Assembly (NCBI GenBank): GCA_963706425.1
Contig: CAVPMN010000001.1
Location: 434,001-498,000, forward strand
Length of the DNA stretch: 64,000 nt
DNA from: CAVPMN01 sp963706425
GTDB taxonomy: Bacteria > Actinomycetota > Acidimicrobiia > Acidimicrobiales > Acidimicrobilacustridaceae
Reading direction: 5' to 3'
The notes below the pieces were generated by a model. It had not been told where the DNA came from. It saw nothing but the letters and a program-made list of their open reading frames with translations, and did not search any database. The translations under genes and the position numbers were made by a program. Positions 1-8,971 of the stretch are shown here, piece after piece. Every line of letters begins with the position of its first letter. Positions within the stretch are counted from its first letter, which is position 1.

Positions 1-306
1 ATCGGCATCGCCTATGCGATCGAGGAGATGGACGCGACGCGGGTGGGCACGACGGTCGAGTTGGATGGTGCCGTCCTGCGATATGTCGCGATCGCGTCGG
101 CCCTACCCGTTGCCGGCGAACCGGTGGCGCTGCACCCCATTCGGTCGAGCGGTCGGCGACTGACATCGTGGACGCAGCTCGAGATGCTGACCCACATCGG
201 GAGCCTGGTCGGCCTCGCACCCGAAGCACTCGTGCGCCGATCGGTCGACGATCTTGGGTTCCGCGCTGCACTGAACGAACGACTGGCGAATCTCGCCTCC
301 ACCTGA
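1..306 (+). CDS. C-terminal part of an unidentified protein, cut by the window edge
   Basis: The frame is open from base 1 and closes with TGA at 304-306, so about 101 codons are visible. The first ATG is at 28, but the codons before it (IGIAYAIEE) read as normal protein, so the gene probably begins upstream of the window. The visible part has moderately hydrophobic stretches such as AIASALPVAGEPVAL and MLTHIGSLVGLAPEAL and a charged tail ending NERLANLAST. No catalytic motif, signal sequence or membrane helix is visible, and I do not recognise the family. The next gene follows 91 bases later on the same strand. Confidence 0.45.
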   Translation: MGIAYAIEEMDATRVGTTVELDGAVLRYVAIASALPVAGEPVALHPIRSSGRRLTSWTQLEMLTHIGSLVGLAPEALVRRSVDDLGFRAALNERLANLAST

Positions 307-397
307 CCAGCCCGCGCGCCTGCCCTGTCACGGTCGTGCCCTACGTGATGATCAGACGGACAGCGCGGGCCGAGAGCCGGCGCGAGAAGGAGGCGGC

Positions 398-811
398 GTG
401 GAGATCAACTGGGAGCTCGTCGGCGGCGCGCTGGAGCTGGCGGTCAACGACACCAACGGGACCACCATCGGCGACACGGCTGTGCCCGTGCTGGCGACCC
501 GACTGGCGGTCGCAGTCACGGTTTGGGAGCACGGCGGTGGCGACGATGCGGTCGCAGCCTCGTTGATCTACGACCCGGCCGGCTCACCGCCCCCGGCGGA
601 TGTCCGCGCCACGCTGGCCAGGCGCACCGACCCGGCGGTGGTCGACATCCTCGAAGCGCTCTGGCAGCGACACGACGCGCACTCTGGCGCCGGCGTGGCC
701 CCCGCCGGCGCGGGCGATCACGATGCGCCGGAGGTGCGGCTCGTGCGTCGGGCCGCCGACCTGCACCGCGCCCGACGCGCGCTGGCCGAGATCCGCGACG
801 AGCAGACGTGA
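398..811 (+). CDS. Small protein resembling a degenerate RelA/SpoT-type HD domain
   Basis: A 137-residue protein starting at GTG 398, preceded by an excellent Shine-Dalgarno AAGGAGG at 387-393. Residues 35-85 follow the layout of the HD module of RelA/SpoT-like hydrolases: an alanine/valine-rich helix, a G-G-x-D-D turn (GGGDDAVAASLIYD), then a helix with DVRATLARRTDPAVVDILEAL. In active enzymes the equivalent of LIYD is LLHD; here the metal-ligand histidine is replaced by tyrosine, so hydrolysis is unlikely. The tail after residue 90 is alanine/glycine-rich and then helical (RRAADLHRARRALAEIRDE). The HD assignment is pattern-based inference; otherwise hypothetical. Confidence 0.5.
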   Translation: MEINWELVGGALELAVNDTNGTTIGDTAVPVLATRLAVAVTVWEHGGGDDAVAASLIYDPAGSPPPADVRATLARRTDPAVVDILEALWQRHDAHSGAGVAPAGAGDHDAPEVRLVRRAADLHRARRALAEIRDEQT

Positions 812-839
812 TGTCGCCTCGGAGCGACGAAGGCTGAGG

Positions 840-1199
840 TCAGGCCGACAGCGACGAGAACGCAGAGCCCCAGAAGGTGGTGGGCCAGAACGTGGCTTTG
901 CCGGCCATGTCGCCGGCGTCGCCGTAGACGTCGGCGTGCAGGAACTCACAGTGCTTGATCAGTTCGGGCCCGACCTCGCTGAAGACGGGGCCGGCGATGT
1001 GCGCGCGCAGAGCGTCGAGCGACTCGTAGGCCTCGTAGAGCCGAGCCCGGTTGGTGGCCTCGTCGAGATACCAGTCGTACACGAGCGTGCCGGGCTCGGT
1101 CCGGCTGATCTCGACGCAACGCTCGACTGCGGCTCTGAACGCGTCGACGTCCTTCACCACGATGTCGACGACGAAGCGCACACTCTCGTTGTCGCGCAC
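840..1199 (-). CDS. Antibiotic biosynthesis monooxygenase (ABM) family protein
   Basis: A 119-residue protein starting at GTG 1199, with GGGAGG about ten bases upstream. It has the dimeric ferredoxin-like fold signature of the ABM/YgiN family: a first strand VRFVVDIVVKD, a helix DAFRAAVERCVEISRTEPG, the strand TLVYDWYLDEATNRARLYEAYES, a helix ALRAHIAG, and a closing strand. Members act as cofactor-free quinol or polyketide monooxygenases, or as small-molecule binders in stress response; the substrate cannot be told from sequence. It is convergent with the preceding gene. The YDWYLDE segment is typical for putative quinol monooxygenases of actinobacteria. Confidence 0.75.
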   Translation of the reverse strand: MRDNESVRFVVDIVVKDVDAFRAAVERCVEISRTEPGTLVYDWYLDEATNRARLYEAYESLDALRAHIAGPVFSEVGPELIKHCEFLHADVYGDAGDMAGKATFWPTTFWGSAFSSLSA

Positions 1200-1311
1200 G
1201 GCCTACCTCCCAGCCCCCGATGTGGAGGCGACGCTATCGGCGCCGGGAGCCGAGCGCTGAACCTGGCCGAAGTGGGAGGATGACACCCACCCGACGAGCG
1301 AGGTCGCAACC

Positions 1312-1761
1312 ATGATCGAACAGACCGTCGAACGCTGGCACCAACTCCTTGCCGGAGACCTGCCCGGCGGGCTCGACGAGCTCCTCCACGACGATGTGGT
1401 GTTCCTGTCGCCCATCGTCTTCTCGCCCCAGCGCGGCAAAGAGCTCACGAAGATGTATCTCCAGGCTGCGTTCGTCACGCTCGCTGCGCCCAAATCGGCG
1501 CCGGGCGACGTCGGCACGGTCGCGGTCGAGTCGCCATCGGCCGGCAGCGGCTTCCACTACATCAAGGAGGTGTGGGCAGGTCATCACGCGTTCCTCGAGT
1601 TCGAGACCAAGGTCGGCGACACCATCGTCAACGGCGTCGACATCATCACCTGCGACGACGACGGCAAGATCGTCGAGTTCAAGGTCATGATCCGGCCGCT
1701 CAAGGCCATCAACCTGCTGCACGAGCAGATGCGCCAGATGATCGAGCAGATGAGCGCGTGA
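1312..1761 (+). CDS. NTF2-like (SnoaL-type) protein
   Basis: A 149-residue single-domain protein starting at ATG 1312 with GAGG about ten bases before it. The order helix (IEQTVERWHQLLAGDLPGGLDELL), then D-D-V-V-F-L-S-P, then paired strands ending FLEFETKVGDTIVNGVDIITCDDDGKIVEFKVMIRP is the cone-shaped NTF2/SnoaL fold. That fold hosts small isomerases, cyclases and ligand-binding partners. Its TGA overlaps the GTG start of the P450 gene (GTGA), so the two are translationally coupled and probably work on the same substrate pathway. No catalytic residue can be assigned with certainty. Confidence 0.75.
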   Translation: MIEQTVERWHQLLAGDLPGGLDELLHDDVVFLSPIVFSPQRGKELTKMYLQAAFVTLAAPKSAPGDVGTVAVESPSAGSGFHYIKEVWAGHHAFLEFETKVGDTIVNGVDIITCDDDGKIVEFKVMIRPLKAINLLHEQMRQMIEQMSA

Positions 1762-3008
1762 GCACCACCACCGCCACACCGGTGGTGTTCGACCCGTTCG
1801 ACCCGGCCACGATCCGCTCGCCCTTCGAGCTCTATGCCACCCTGCGCGACACCGCGCCGGTGCACTTCCAGCGTTACGACGAGATCTTCGAACCGCACCG
1901 AGCACGAAAGACCCGTGCCGAGGGTTTCTACGTGCTGTCCCGCTTCGCCGACGTGTTCGACGCCGCTCGAGACCCGGCCACCTTCTCGTCTGCCAGCGGC
2001 TTGTCCCTCGACGGAGGCGACATCGAGGCCCTGGGCCTGGTGCCCACCATCGTGATGATGGATCCGCCCGACCACACCGCCTACCGGCGGCTGGTGGCGC
2101 GGGGCTTCACCCCGCGCCAGGTGGCCACCCTCGAACCGGAGCTCCGGGCGTTCGTGCGCCGCTGCCTCGACGACCTCGAAGGACAGGTACGCGACCACGG
2201 CACCGGCGATCTCGTCGCCACCCTGGCCCGACCGGTGCCCAGCTTCGTGGTGGCCACCTATCTCGGCGTGCCCGAGAACGACCGCGAGCAGTTCGACGGT
2301 TGGACCAACGCCATCGTGGCGGCCAACGCCGCCGAGGACGTGCTGGGCGGGGCGCGCGACGCAGTCGCCGAGCTCTACGGCTACTTCGCCGAGCTGGTCG
2401 AGCGTCGGCGACGCGAGCCTGGCGACGACATGGTGAGCACCCTCGTGGCCGCATCCCTCGACGGAGAACCGCTGCCACTCGAGCAGATCCTCGGCTACGC
2501 GTTCGTCATGGTCGCCGGCGGCAACGACACTGCCACCGGCCTGCTGGGCGGAGCCGCCGAGCTGCTCAGCGATCATCCCGACCAACGTCAACGGCTGGTC
2601 GACGATCCCACCATGATCGGCGCGTCGATCGACGAGCTGCTCCGACTCACCTCGCCGGTGCAAGGTCTGTCCCGCTTCGTGACCACCGACGTCACCATCC
2701 ACGACGTCGACATCCCGGCCGGCAGCCGGGTGCACCTGCTCTACGGCTCGGCCAACCGCGATCCGCGTGAGTTCGGCGACGATGCCGAGCACTTCGTGGT
2801 CGATCGACCCATCGCTCGCATCATGACGTTCACCACAGGTCCGCACTATTGCCTCGGCGCCGCTGCCGCCCGCCTGCAGGGACGTGTCGCGCTCGAGGAG
2901 CTGCTCGCCCGTTTCCCTGACTTCGCGGTCGACGCCGCCGCGGCCACCTACGCACCTGGCGCGTTCGTGCGCCGGTTCACCTCGTTGCCGTTCGCCGCGT
3001 CGAGCTGA
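1758..3008 (+). CDS. Cytochrome P450
   Basis: A complete bacterial class I P450 of 416 residues, starting at GTG 1758, which overlaps the stop of the NTF2-like gene. Diagnostic motifs are all present: the I-helix oxygen-activation segment AGGNDTAT, the K-helix ExxR as DELLRL, and the heme loop FTTGPHYCLGAAAARLQG with the cysteine ligand. Such enzymes hydroxylate small hydrophobic substrates with electrons from a ferredoxin and ferredoxin reductase; none is encoded next door. The coupled NTF2-like protein hints at a dedicated pathway, but the substrate is unknown. It ends four bases before a convergent thioesterase gene. Confidence 0.93.
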   Translation: MSTTTATPVVFDPFDPATIRSPFELYATLRDTAPVHFQRYDEIFEPHRARKTRAEGFYVLSRFADVFDAARDPATFSSASGLSLDGGDIEALGLVPTIVMMDPPDHTAYRRLVARGFTPRQVATLEPELRAFVRRCLDDLEGQVRDHGTGDLVATLARPVPSFVVATYLGVPENDREQFDGWTNAIVAANAAEDVLGGARDAVAELYGYFAELVERRRREPGDDMVSTLVAASLDGEPLPLEQILGYAFVMVAGGNDTATGLLGGAAELLSDHPDQRQRLVDDPTMIGASIDELLRLTSPVQGLSRFVTTDVTIHDVDIPAGSRVHLLYGSANRDPREFGDDAEHFVVDRPIARIMTFTTGPHYCLGAAAARLQGRVALEELLARFPDFAVDAAAATYAPGAFVRRFTSLPFAASS

Positions 3009-3012
3009 CCGC

Positions 3013-3873
3013 TCAGACGCCGAAGGCGAAGAACATCATCTGCGTCGCGTACGCGACGAGCGTGGGGCCGGACGGGTCCCACAGCGCCAGGTCGACTGAC
3101 GCATACCCGTCGCCGGCGTGACGGGCCCGGTTGTGGGCCAACAGCCAACCCGGGGTGCACGGGTTGAGGAGATGGATCGTGAAGTCGGCACTCGGCCCGA
3201 ACCAGGGCTCGGTGTCGGGCCCGACCCGGGGGAAGATCGCACCAGGCATCGTGTCGCACAACACCAGGCCGGCGAGCGGGTCGAGCGACCCGTCGGCGGT
3301 GACCGGCGGATCGTCGATCCGGTACCACGATGCCTGTTCGGCCGGTCCGGGCTCGTAGGGCTCCCATGGCGGACGGCCGATCGCCGGTCGCCCTTCGATG
3401 ACCTTCTCCCAGAACGGCATCGGATCGCGCCAGAACTCGAAGTCGACGCCCTCGGGGATGGGGTCGCGGAACGAGCGCAAGCCCTCGGGACCGGGCACGT
3501 CGGGGTAGTCGAGGTCGGTGAAGTCGAAGCCTCGACGTGACGCGCCGAACACCGCCACGGCCGTCAGGCCGGCGGCGGCCCCCGGATTGTGCACGGTGGC
3601 CGTGAGTTGTGACATCGAGCGGCCCTGGCGCAGGACGCTGACCTCGATGTCGACCGGGCCGCACCCGACCTGCCCGGCGAAGACCGCCGAGAGCGACCGC
3701 AACGACTGTGCAGGAACGGCCAGCACGTGCTCCATGGCTCGCGCCGCGAGGGCCGCCACGATGCCGCCCTGGGCCACGACGGCCAGCTGCCAGGGATCCG
3801 AGATGGTGGCGGTGAATCGGCCCGGCACACCCGCCACCTCTTCGATCCTCAGGTCATCCCACGCCGAACCCAT
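3013..3873 (-). CDS. Acyl-CoA thioesterase family (double hot-dog) protein
   Basis: A 286-residue protein with two hot-dog halves. The first contains the segment WQLAVVAQGGIVAALAARAMEH, the QGG turn and long helix typical of TesB-like and actinobacterial thioesterases; the second contains FTIHLLNPCTPGWLLAHNRARHAGDGYAS, where the conserved W-L-L and GDGYAS (A-x-S) pattern of family 4HBT_3 is seen. The start chosen is ATG 3873, with AAGGA 10-15 bases upstream; an in-frame GTG at 3936 would add 21 residues of low likeness. It probably hydrolyses acyl-CoA or a related thioester in the cytoplasm. Convergent with the P450 gene and unlinked to an obvious operon. Confidence 0.8.
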   Translation of the reverse strand: MGSAWDDLRIEEVAGVPGRFTATISDPWQLAVVAQGGIVAALAARAMEHVLAVPAQSLRSLSAVFAGQVGCGPVDIEVSVLRQGRSMSQLTATVHNPGAAAGLTAVAVFGASRRGFDFTDLDYPDVPGPEGLRSFRDPIPEGVDFEFWRDPMPFWEKVIEGRPAIGRPPWEPYEPGPAEQASWYRIDDPPVTADGSLDPLAGLVLCDTMPGAIFPRVGPDTEPWFGPSADFTIHLLNPCTPGWLLAHNRARHAGDGYASVDLALWDPSGPTLVAYATQMMFFAFGV

Positions 3874-3960
3874 GGCCGCATCCTTGCCGCGGGAGCGGTT
3901 GAGGTCCCAAGGCATTTCGACGGCGTACTCCGCCACGGCCCTGCCGGCGCGCTGCTGCGG

Positions 3961-4227
3961 TCAGCGGCGGTCCGCGCGCCGCTCCTTGCGGCGACGGTGG
4001 CGCCGCATCACGCCGAGTCCGAGCCACACCATCGCACCGAACACCGCCGACACGATGATGAGCAGCCAGAGCGGCCACGTGAAGTCCCAGATCAAGAAGT
4101 TGAGGGTGACGTCCTCGGTGTTCTGCAGCATGAAGACGAGCAGGAGGCCGGCCCCGGTGAGGGACGCGATAGCGCCGCCGCCGAGTTGACGACCGCTGGA
4201 CTCTCCACCAGATTCTGCATCGGCCAT
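3961..4227 (-). CDS. LapA-like small membrane protein (DUF1049)
   Basis: An 88-residue protein with two membrane segments: IASLTGAGLLLVFMLQNTE and PLWLLIIVSAVFGAMVWLGLGV, separated by DVTLNFLIWDFTW. The motif QNTE-x-V-x-x-N-F-L-x-W between the helices is diagnostic for the LapA/DUF1049 family, and the C-terminus is a strongly basic tail (RRHRRRKERRADRR). In enterobacteria LapA-family proteins help assemble lipopolysaccharide; in actinobacteria the role is not settled. Start ATG 4227 has AGGGGA upstream. It stands alone, divergent from the DUF1214 gene. Confidence 0.8.
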   Translation of the reverse strand: MADAESGGESSGRQLGGGAIASLTGAGLLLVFMLQNTEDVTLNFLIWDFTWPLWLLIIVSAVFGAMVWLGLGVMRRHRRRKERRADRR

Positions 4228-4344
4228 TGCCGCGTCCCCTTCCGTTCAGCGACACGTCCCCGGACGCCCCGGTAGCTTCTCCGAAGCGTGGCACGTCGAA
4301 GCGTCGCCCACAGGGATCCGAACTGGGGGGAGGGCGAGGAGCGA

Positions 4345-5505
4345 ATGAGTGATCCGGCCGGCCAGGCGTGGCAGCGCTGGGTGACGACGTTGGCCGCCCT
4401 GGCCGATCGCATCGCGACCGACGACTTCCCCACCGACGACCGAGGCCGCGCCGAGGGCATCCGCCATCTGGCCCGCCAATCGCAGCTGGCGCTGCAGGGC
4501 GAGCTCGAGCACAGCGACGTGCACCACCCCCGCCTCCATCGTTACGAGCTGCCGTGGTCTCAATGGGGTGCCCCCAACCCCGACAACGTCTACGGGCGGT
4601 GCGCCATCGACCCGTCGGCCGACTACGTGCTGCGCGGGAACGTGGCCGGGGTGCACGAAGCGCTGTTCTCCCTGGTGGAAGGGGACATGCACCTCGACCA
4701 GAACGAGGTGTTCGCGGAGGTGGCCCTCACCGACCTGACGCCATCCGCCGACGGTTCGCTCGCGCTGACGATCGGGCCCGGCGTCCACAACGACCTGGTC
4801 ACGGCTCCCGGCGCGTCACTGCTGCTGATCCGGCAGTACCTCTACGACTGGAGCGGCGACTCGATCGCCTCGTTCACCATCGAACGGGTCGACACCGTCG
4901 GCATCCCGCCGCCACCCCCCGCCCAGGTGGACGTCGCTGCGGCACTCGACCGCGCCTCGCGCTGGGTCGAGCGGTCGATCGACTACTGGGCGGCCTACGT
5001 GGCGGCGTCGCGCGACCTGCTCGAGCACAACACGTTCACCGCACCCAACACACCACCCGGAGGTGCGCCCAGCATCGCCTACGGAGGCGGCTGCTTCGAC
5101 CTCGCGCCCGACGAGGTGCTCGTCATCGAGCACGACGAGCCCGACGCGCACTACTGGAACTGGTCGATCCACCATCTGCACTGGTTCGACTCAGGCGACT
5201 TCGATCGTCGTCTCACGAGCTGCAACGGCCGCCAGGCTCACGTCGACACCGACGGTCGGGTGCGCCTCGTCGTCGCGCCCACCGACCCCGGCACTCCGAA
5301 CTGGCTCGACACCGAGGGCAAGCCGCTGGGCATGGCCGTCTACCGCTACGTCGGAGCGCGCACCAAACCCCAGCCGACGGCGCGCGTGGTGACGACAGCC
5401 GAGCTGCACGATGCGCTACCCACTGACCATCCGACGGTGTCGCCCGACGACCGTCGCCGCCAGCTGGCCGCCCGGTCACGCGCCGCGCAGCGGCGCTGGA
5501 GCTGA
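4345..5505 (+). CDS. DUF1214 domain-containing protein
   Basis: A 386-residue soluble protein; ATG 4345 is chosen because GAGGA sits at 4336-4340 and the open frame upstream reads as non-coding. The first third has NPDNVYGRCAIDPSADYVLRG, a pattern of the DUF1254/DUF1214 family (aromatic-rich beta proteins often misnamed as carbohydrate-binding). The middle contains WVERSIDYWAAYV and the last third HDEPDAHYWNWSIHHLHWFDSGD followed by DGRVRLVVAPTDPGTPNWLDTEG, the DUF1214 core. No catalytic residue is established for the family. Paralogues in mycobacteria and related actinobacteria sit near lipid and steroid genes. It is followed 25 bases later by a sulfotransferase. Confidence 0.75.
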   Translation: MSDPAGQAWQRWVTTLAALADRIATDDFPTDDRGRAEGIRHLARQSQLALQGELEHSDVHHPRLHRYELPWSQWGAPNPDNVYGRCAIDPSADYVLRGNVAGVHEALFSLVEGDMHLDQNEVFAEVALTDLTPSADGSLALTIGPGVHNDLVTAPGASLLLIRQYLYDWSGDSIASFTIERVDTVGIPPPPPAQVDVAAALDRASRWVERSIDYWAAYVAASRDLLEHNTFTAPNTPPGGAPSIAYGGGCFDLAPDEVLVIEHDEPDAHYWNWSIHHLHWFDSGDFDRRLTSCNGRQAHVDTDGRVRLVVAPTDPGTPNWLDTEGKPLGMAVYRYVGARTKPQPTARVVTTAELHDALPTDHPTVSPDDRRRQLAARSRAAQRRWS

Positions 5506-5530
5506 GGGCCCAGATCATGGGAGCGACCTC

Positions 5531-6817
5531 ATGACCTGGCGGGCGCCCGAGAGCCCGTCGTGGGTGGAGCGGCTCAACGCGCACGGGCAGGCGGTCGGCG
5601 GGCCGGAGTTCATCGTGAGTCTCGACCCCGACCGACCTGCTCGACACGGCCTGTGCCAGCACCGGCCTCGACGACTTCGGCGGTGAGACCTGGCGCCCGC
5701 ACTTCGATGTCTTGGTCGCCTCCCTGAACGACGAGGCCCGGCTCACCCTGCTCGGTCGGGTGGTGGCCCGCACCGAGCTGCTGCGCGCCTTGCGCCAGCG
5801 CCTGCTGCTCACCGCGCTGTGGACCGACGATCCGACCATCCTCGACGAGCCGATCACCGCGCCCGTGTTCGTGGTGGGCACCGGGCGCTCGGGCACGTCG
5901 ATCCTGCACGAGCTGTTGGCCCTCGATCCCACCAACCGCACGCCCGCCACCTGGGAGCTCCTGCATCCGGGCGAGGCGACGACCGCCGACACAGAACGGG
6001 TGCGCCAACTCGGCCACCAGGTGCACGCGTTCTGGGCCGACGTGCAGCCGGCCTACGAGACGATGCACCACAACGACGGCGACGAGCCCAACGAGTGCAT
6101 CTTCGCCACCATGCTCGAGTTCCTGTCGGACCAGTGGGGCGGCACCTACGAGGTGCCCACCTACTCGGCCCACCTCGTGGGCGCCGATCAGACCGAGGCC
6201 TATCGCGTACCACCGCAAGGTCCTCCAGACCTTGCAGCGACGCCAAGCCGGCGAGCGATGGGTGCTCAAGGCGCCGAGCCATCTGAGCCAGCTGCGGACG
6301 TTGTTCGCGGTCTACCCCGATGCACGCGTCGTGCAGATCCACCGCGACCCGCTCAAGACGGTGCCGTCCACCATCAGCCTGATGGGCACGATCAGATCGA
6401 TGCGCACCGACGATGTCGACGTCGACTCGCTCGCGCCTCTGGTGTCGATGGGCTACGGATTCATGCTCGACGACACCATCGATGCCCGCGAGTCGGGCGA
6501 GCTACCCGATGACCGGTTCGTCGACGTGCGCTATGCCGACCTGATGGCCGATCCGGTGGCCACGCTCGCCGAGGTCTACAACCGCCTCGGCATCGAGTTC
6601 GGCCCGTCGCTCGCCGCTGCGGTCACGCGACTACCTCGCCGACCGGCCGCAGGGCGCACGCGGCACCCACCAGTACTCGCTCGCCGACACCGGCCTCGAT
6701 GTGTCCGCCGAGCGTGGCCGCTTCGCGCGCTACCAAGCGCACTACCAGGTCCCTTCCGAACCGGTCGCGGATTCGGGGTCGGACGGCCCCGATCCCGCGA
6801 CAGGAACGAAGGGGTAG
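5531..6817 (+). CDS. Sulfotransferase family protein (frameshifted)
   Basis: A PAPS-dependent sulfotransferase (Sulfotransfer_3 type) spread over three frames. The N-terminus MTWRAPESPSWVERL begins at ATG 5531; apparent single-base indels occur near 5630, 6210 and 6635, after which the protein resumes with conserved sequence and ends at TAG 6815-6817. The 5'-phosphosulfate loop is seen as FVVGTGRSGTSILHELLALDP, and the 3'-phosphate site as WVLKAPSHLSQLRTLF plus VVQIHRDPLKTVPST. Full length would be about 428 residues, normal for the family. Acceptors in this family are lipids, steroids or glycans; none can be inferred here. Because conserved segments lie on both sides of each break, sequencing error is likelier than decay. 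Confidence 0.8.
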
Positions 6818-6887
6818 GCGCGTCGACCGGTTCGCATCGCAGCGGGCAGCGCGTGACAATGTCACGACGCACTGACCGAGGGGGAGC

Positions 6888-8012
6888 ATGGACCCAACCG
6901 TTGTCGCCATTCCCGGCTACTTCGGCACCATGGGGGCCGAGGCGTGGTGGCTGCGCCGTCGCGCTGCGTTGCAGGGCCCGAGCGCGGCCGACTACGAGCG
7001 ACGCGACACCATCACCAGCCTGACGATGGGTGTGGCCAGCCTGCTGGCGCCGCTGGTGGCCCAGAAGGTGCTGGGCCCGGTGACCCCCGGCGTCGGCCGT
7101 TTCGGCAAGGTGCTGGTGGGTGCGGCCGTGGGCGCGGTGGCGGTGACCACGGTGGCCGATCAGTTGGCTCGCCTCGACGACACGGGTCCGGCAGACGACG
7201 ACGGACGAGCATCCGCCACTACGACAACCCCGCGCCGCGAGCGTCGGCGGCGCATCGCTCGACGGGCCCGCAAGGTGGCATCGGTCGGCGGCGTCGCGTC
7301 GATCGTGGCCGGCGGCGTCGCTCTCACCACCGCGGTGGCGGCGCGCACCACTGGAACTCGTCTCTGGGAGCGCCGGGTGCTGCCCGACCTCGGCAACGGC
7401 GCCGCTGCGCTCGCTGCGGCCGTGCTCGGCTGGGACTTCATCTACTACTGGAACCACCGCTTCATGCACGAGAGCCGGTTCCTGTGGGCGATCCACGTGG
7501 TGCACCACTCGAGCGAGCGCTACAACCTGTCGACCGCGCTTCGTCAGCCGGTGGCCGACGCCTTCGGGGTGTTCGTTCCCTACGGCCTGCTGGCCCTGCT
7601 GGGCGTGCGTCCGTCGGTGATCATGCAGGCGCGCGGCCTCAACCTCATCTACCAGTACTGGATCCACACCGACGTCATCCGCAGCATCGGGCCGCTCGAG
7701 CACGTGTTGAACACCCCCTCGCACCATCGGGTGCACCACGGCAGCAACCCCCAGTACCTCGATCGCAACCACGGCAGCATCCTCATCGTGTGGGATCGCC
7801 TCTTCGGCACGTTCGAGCGCGAGGACGAGCCGGTCGTCTACGGGCTGACGAAGAACATCAACACCTTCAACCCGGCGCGGGTGATGAGCCACGAGCACCG
7901 CGACATGCTCGAGGACGTGGCCGGGTCCACCACCTGGCGCGAACGCCTGTCGTATGTGGTCCGGGGCCCGGGCTGGGCCTACGAACGACGTCGCGAGCCA
8001 CGAGCGGCATGA
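6888..8012 (+). CDS. Sterol desaturase / fatty acid hydroxylase family membrane protein
   Basis: A 374-residue integral membrane di-iron enzyme, ATG 6888 with GAGGGGGAG directly upstream. The histidine clusters of the superfamily are present in order: HRFMHE, HVVHHSSER and, after two membrane helices, HRVHHG, with the further HDVIRS-type segment WIHTDVI between them. An N-terminal helix pair and a basic linker (PRRERRRRIARRARK) precede the catalytic domain, which is longer than the minimal 280-residue members. It likely hydroxylates or desaturates a lipid or sterol-like substrate at the membrane. A 13-base gap separates it from an MBL-fold gene on the same strand. Confidence 0.9.
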   Translation: MDPTVVAIPGYFGTMGAEAWWLRRRAALQGPSAADYERRDTITSLTMGVASLLAPLVAQKVLGPVTPGVGRFGKVLVGAAVGAVAVTTVADQLARLDDTGPADDDGRASATTTTPRRERRRRIARRARKVASVGGVASIVAGGVALTTAVAARTTGTRLWERRVLPDLGNGAAALAAAVLGWDFIYYWNHRFMHESRFLWAIHVVHHSSERYNLSTALRQPVADAFGVFVPYGLLALLGVRPSVIMQARGLNLIYQYWIHTDVIRSIGPLEHVLNTPSHHRVHHGSNPQYLDRNHGSILIVWDRLFGTFEREDEPVVYGLTKNINTFNPARVMSHEHRDMLEDVAGSTTWRERLSYVVRGPGWAYERRREPRAA

Positions 8013-8025
8013 GGTTGGCCTGACC

Positions 8026-8946
8026 ATGCGGCTACCGAACGTCGACCTCAGCCGGCTGCGACATCGCAACGACCCGAGCGTGCAGCTCGACCTCGACTGG
8101 TCTCGTCACGGCGTCGACCTTCCCGCCGGGCTCGAGCTGCAATGGCTGGGCACGGCCGGGTTCCGGCTCACGTACGAGGGCACGACGGTGCTCATCGACC
8201 CGTTCTTCTCCCGGCGGCCACTCAAGACCACCCTCCGAGCACGACCGTTCCTCTCCGACACCGACCTGGTCGATCGCATCGTGCCTGCAGCCGACGCGGT
8301 GCTCGTCGGCCACACCCACTTCGACCATGCGGTCGACGTCCCCCACATCGCCCGCACCCACGGCTGCGATGTCTACGGCTCGTCGTCGCTGCGGTCGCTC
8401 ATGCACCTGCACGGCGTCGGGTCTCAGGCCGTCGTGGTCGAGCCGCACCAGCGATACGAGATCGGCCCGTTCGTCGTCTCGTTCACCCCGAGCATCCACT
8501 CGAAGCTGCTGTTGGGATTGAAGGTGCCCTCCGAGGGCGAGTTCACGTGCGACTGCCTCGACGATCTCGGCTCCGGCAACTACCGCTGCGGCCAGGTGTG
8601 GGGCATCCACATCGAGGTGGCCGGCATCAGCCTCTACCACCAGGGCTCCGCCAACCTCCTCGACGACGAGATCAAGGCCCGAGGCGTCGACGTGTTCCTG
8701 TGCGGCATCGCCGGGCGGGTCTACACCCGCGACTTCACCCGGCGCATCTTGCGCGCCCTCGACCCCAAGGTCGTGGTGGCACACCATCACGACGACTTCT
8801 TCCGGCCGGTCGAGTCGCCCATGGCCTACTCGTTCAACGTGAACCTCGGTGGGTTCGTCGACGAAGTGACCGCCGTCGATCCGCACCTACCCGTGCGGGT
8901 GCTGCAACCGTTGGCCACGGTCGTCGGGGTGCGCACGATCACCTGA
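8026..8946 (+). CDS. MBL-fold metal-dependent hydrolase (UlaG-like)
   Basis: A 306-residue protein, start ATG 8026. It opens with LQWLGTAGFRLTYEGTTVLIDPF, the typical first strands of UlaG/lactonase-like MBL hydrolases, then carries the metal motif HTHFDHA, further histidines at SIHSK and LYHQGS, and the late AHHHDD. The family binds two divalent metals and cleaves phosphoester or lactone bonds; the substrate is unknown. It follows the desaturase-like gene closely and is probably co-transcribed, which suggests lipid-related chemistry. It is convergent with the TauE gene 25 bases downstream. Confidence 0.85.
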   Translation: MRLPNVDLSRLRHRNDPSVQLDLDWSRHGVDLPAGLELQWLGTAGFRLTYEGTTVLIDPFFSRRPLKTTLRARPFLSDTDLVDRIVPAADAVLVGHTHFDHAVDVPHIARTHGCDVYGSSSLRSLMHLHGVGSQAVVVEPHQRYEIGPFVVSFTPSIHSKLLLGLKVPSEGEFTCDCLDDLGSGNYRCGQVWGIHIEVAGISLYHQGSANLLDDEIKARGVDVFLCGIAGRVYTRDFTRRILRALDPKVVVAHHHDDFFRPVESPMAYSFNVNLGGFVDEVTAVDPHLPVRVLQPLATVVGVRTIT

Positions 8947-8971
8947 GCACTCGCGTCTGCCGACCAGACGC

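Noticed and set aside
1584..2846. A 420-codon minus-strand frame
   Set aside because: Antisense of the P450 gene at 1.8-3.0 kb; composition is that of a shadow frame.
5531..6817. Programmed ribosomal frameshifting in the broken genes
   Set aside because: No slippery heptamers or conserved sites; there are many different breaks in unrelated genes, which fits sequence error instead.
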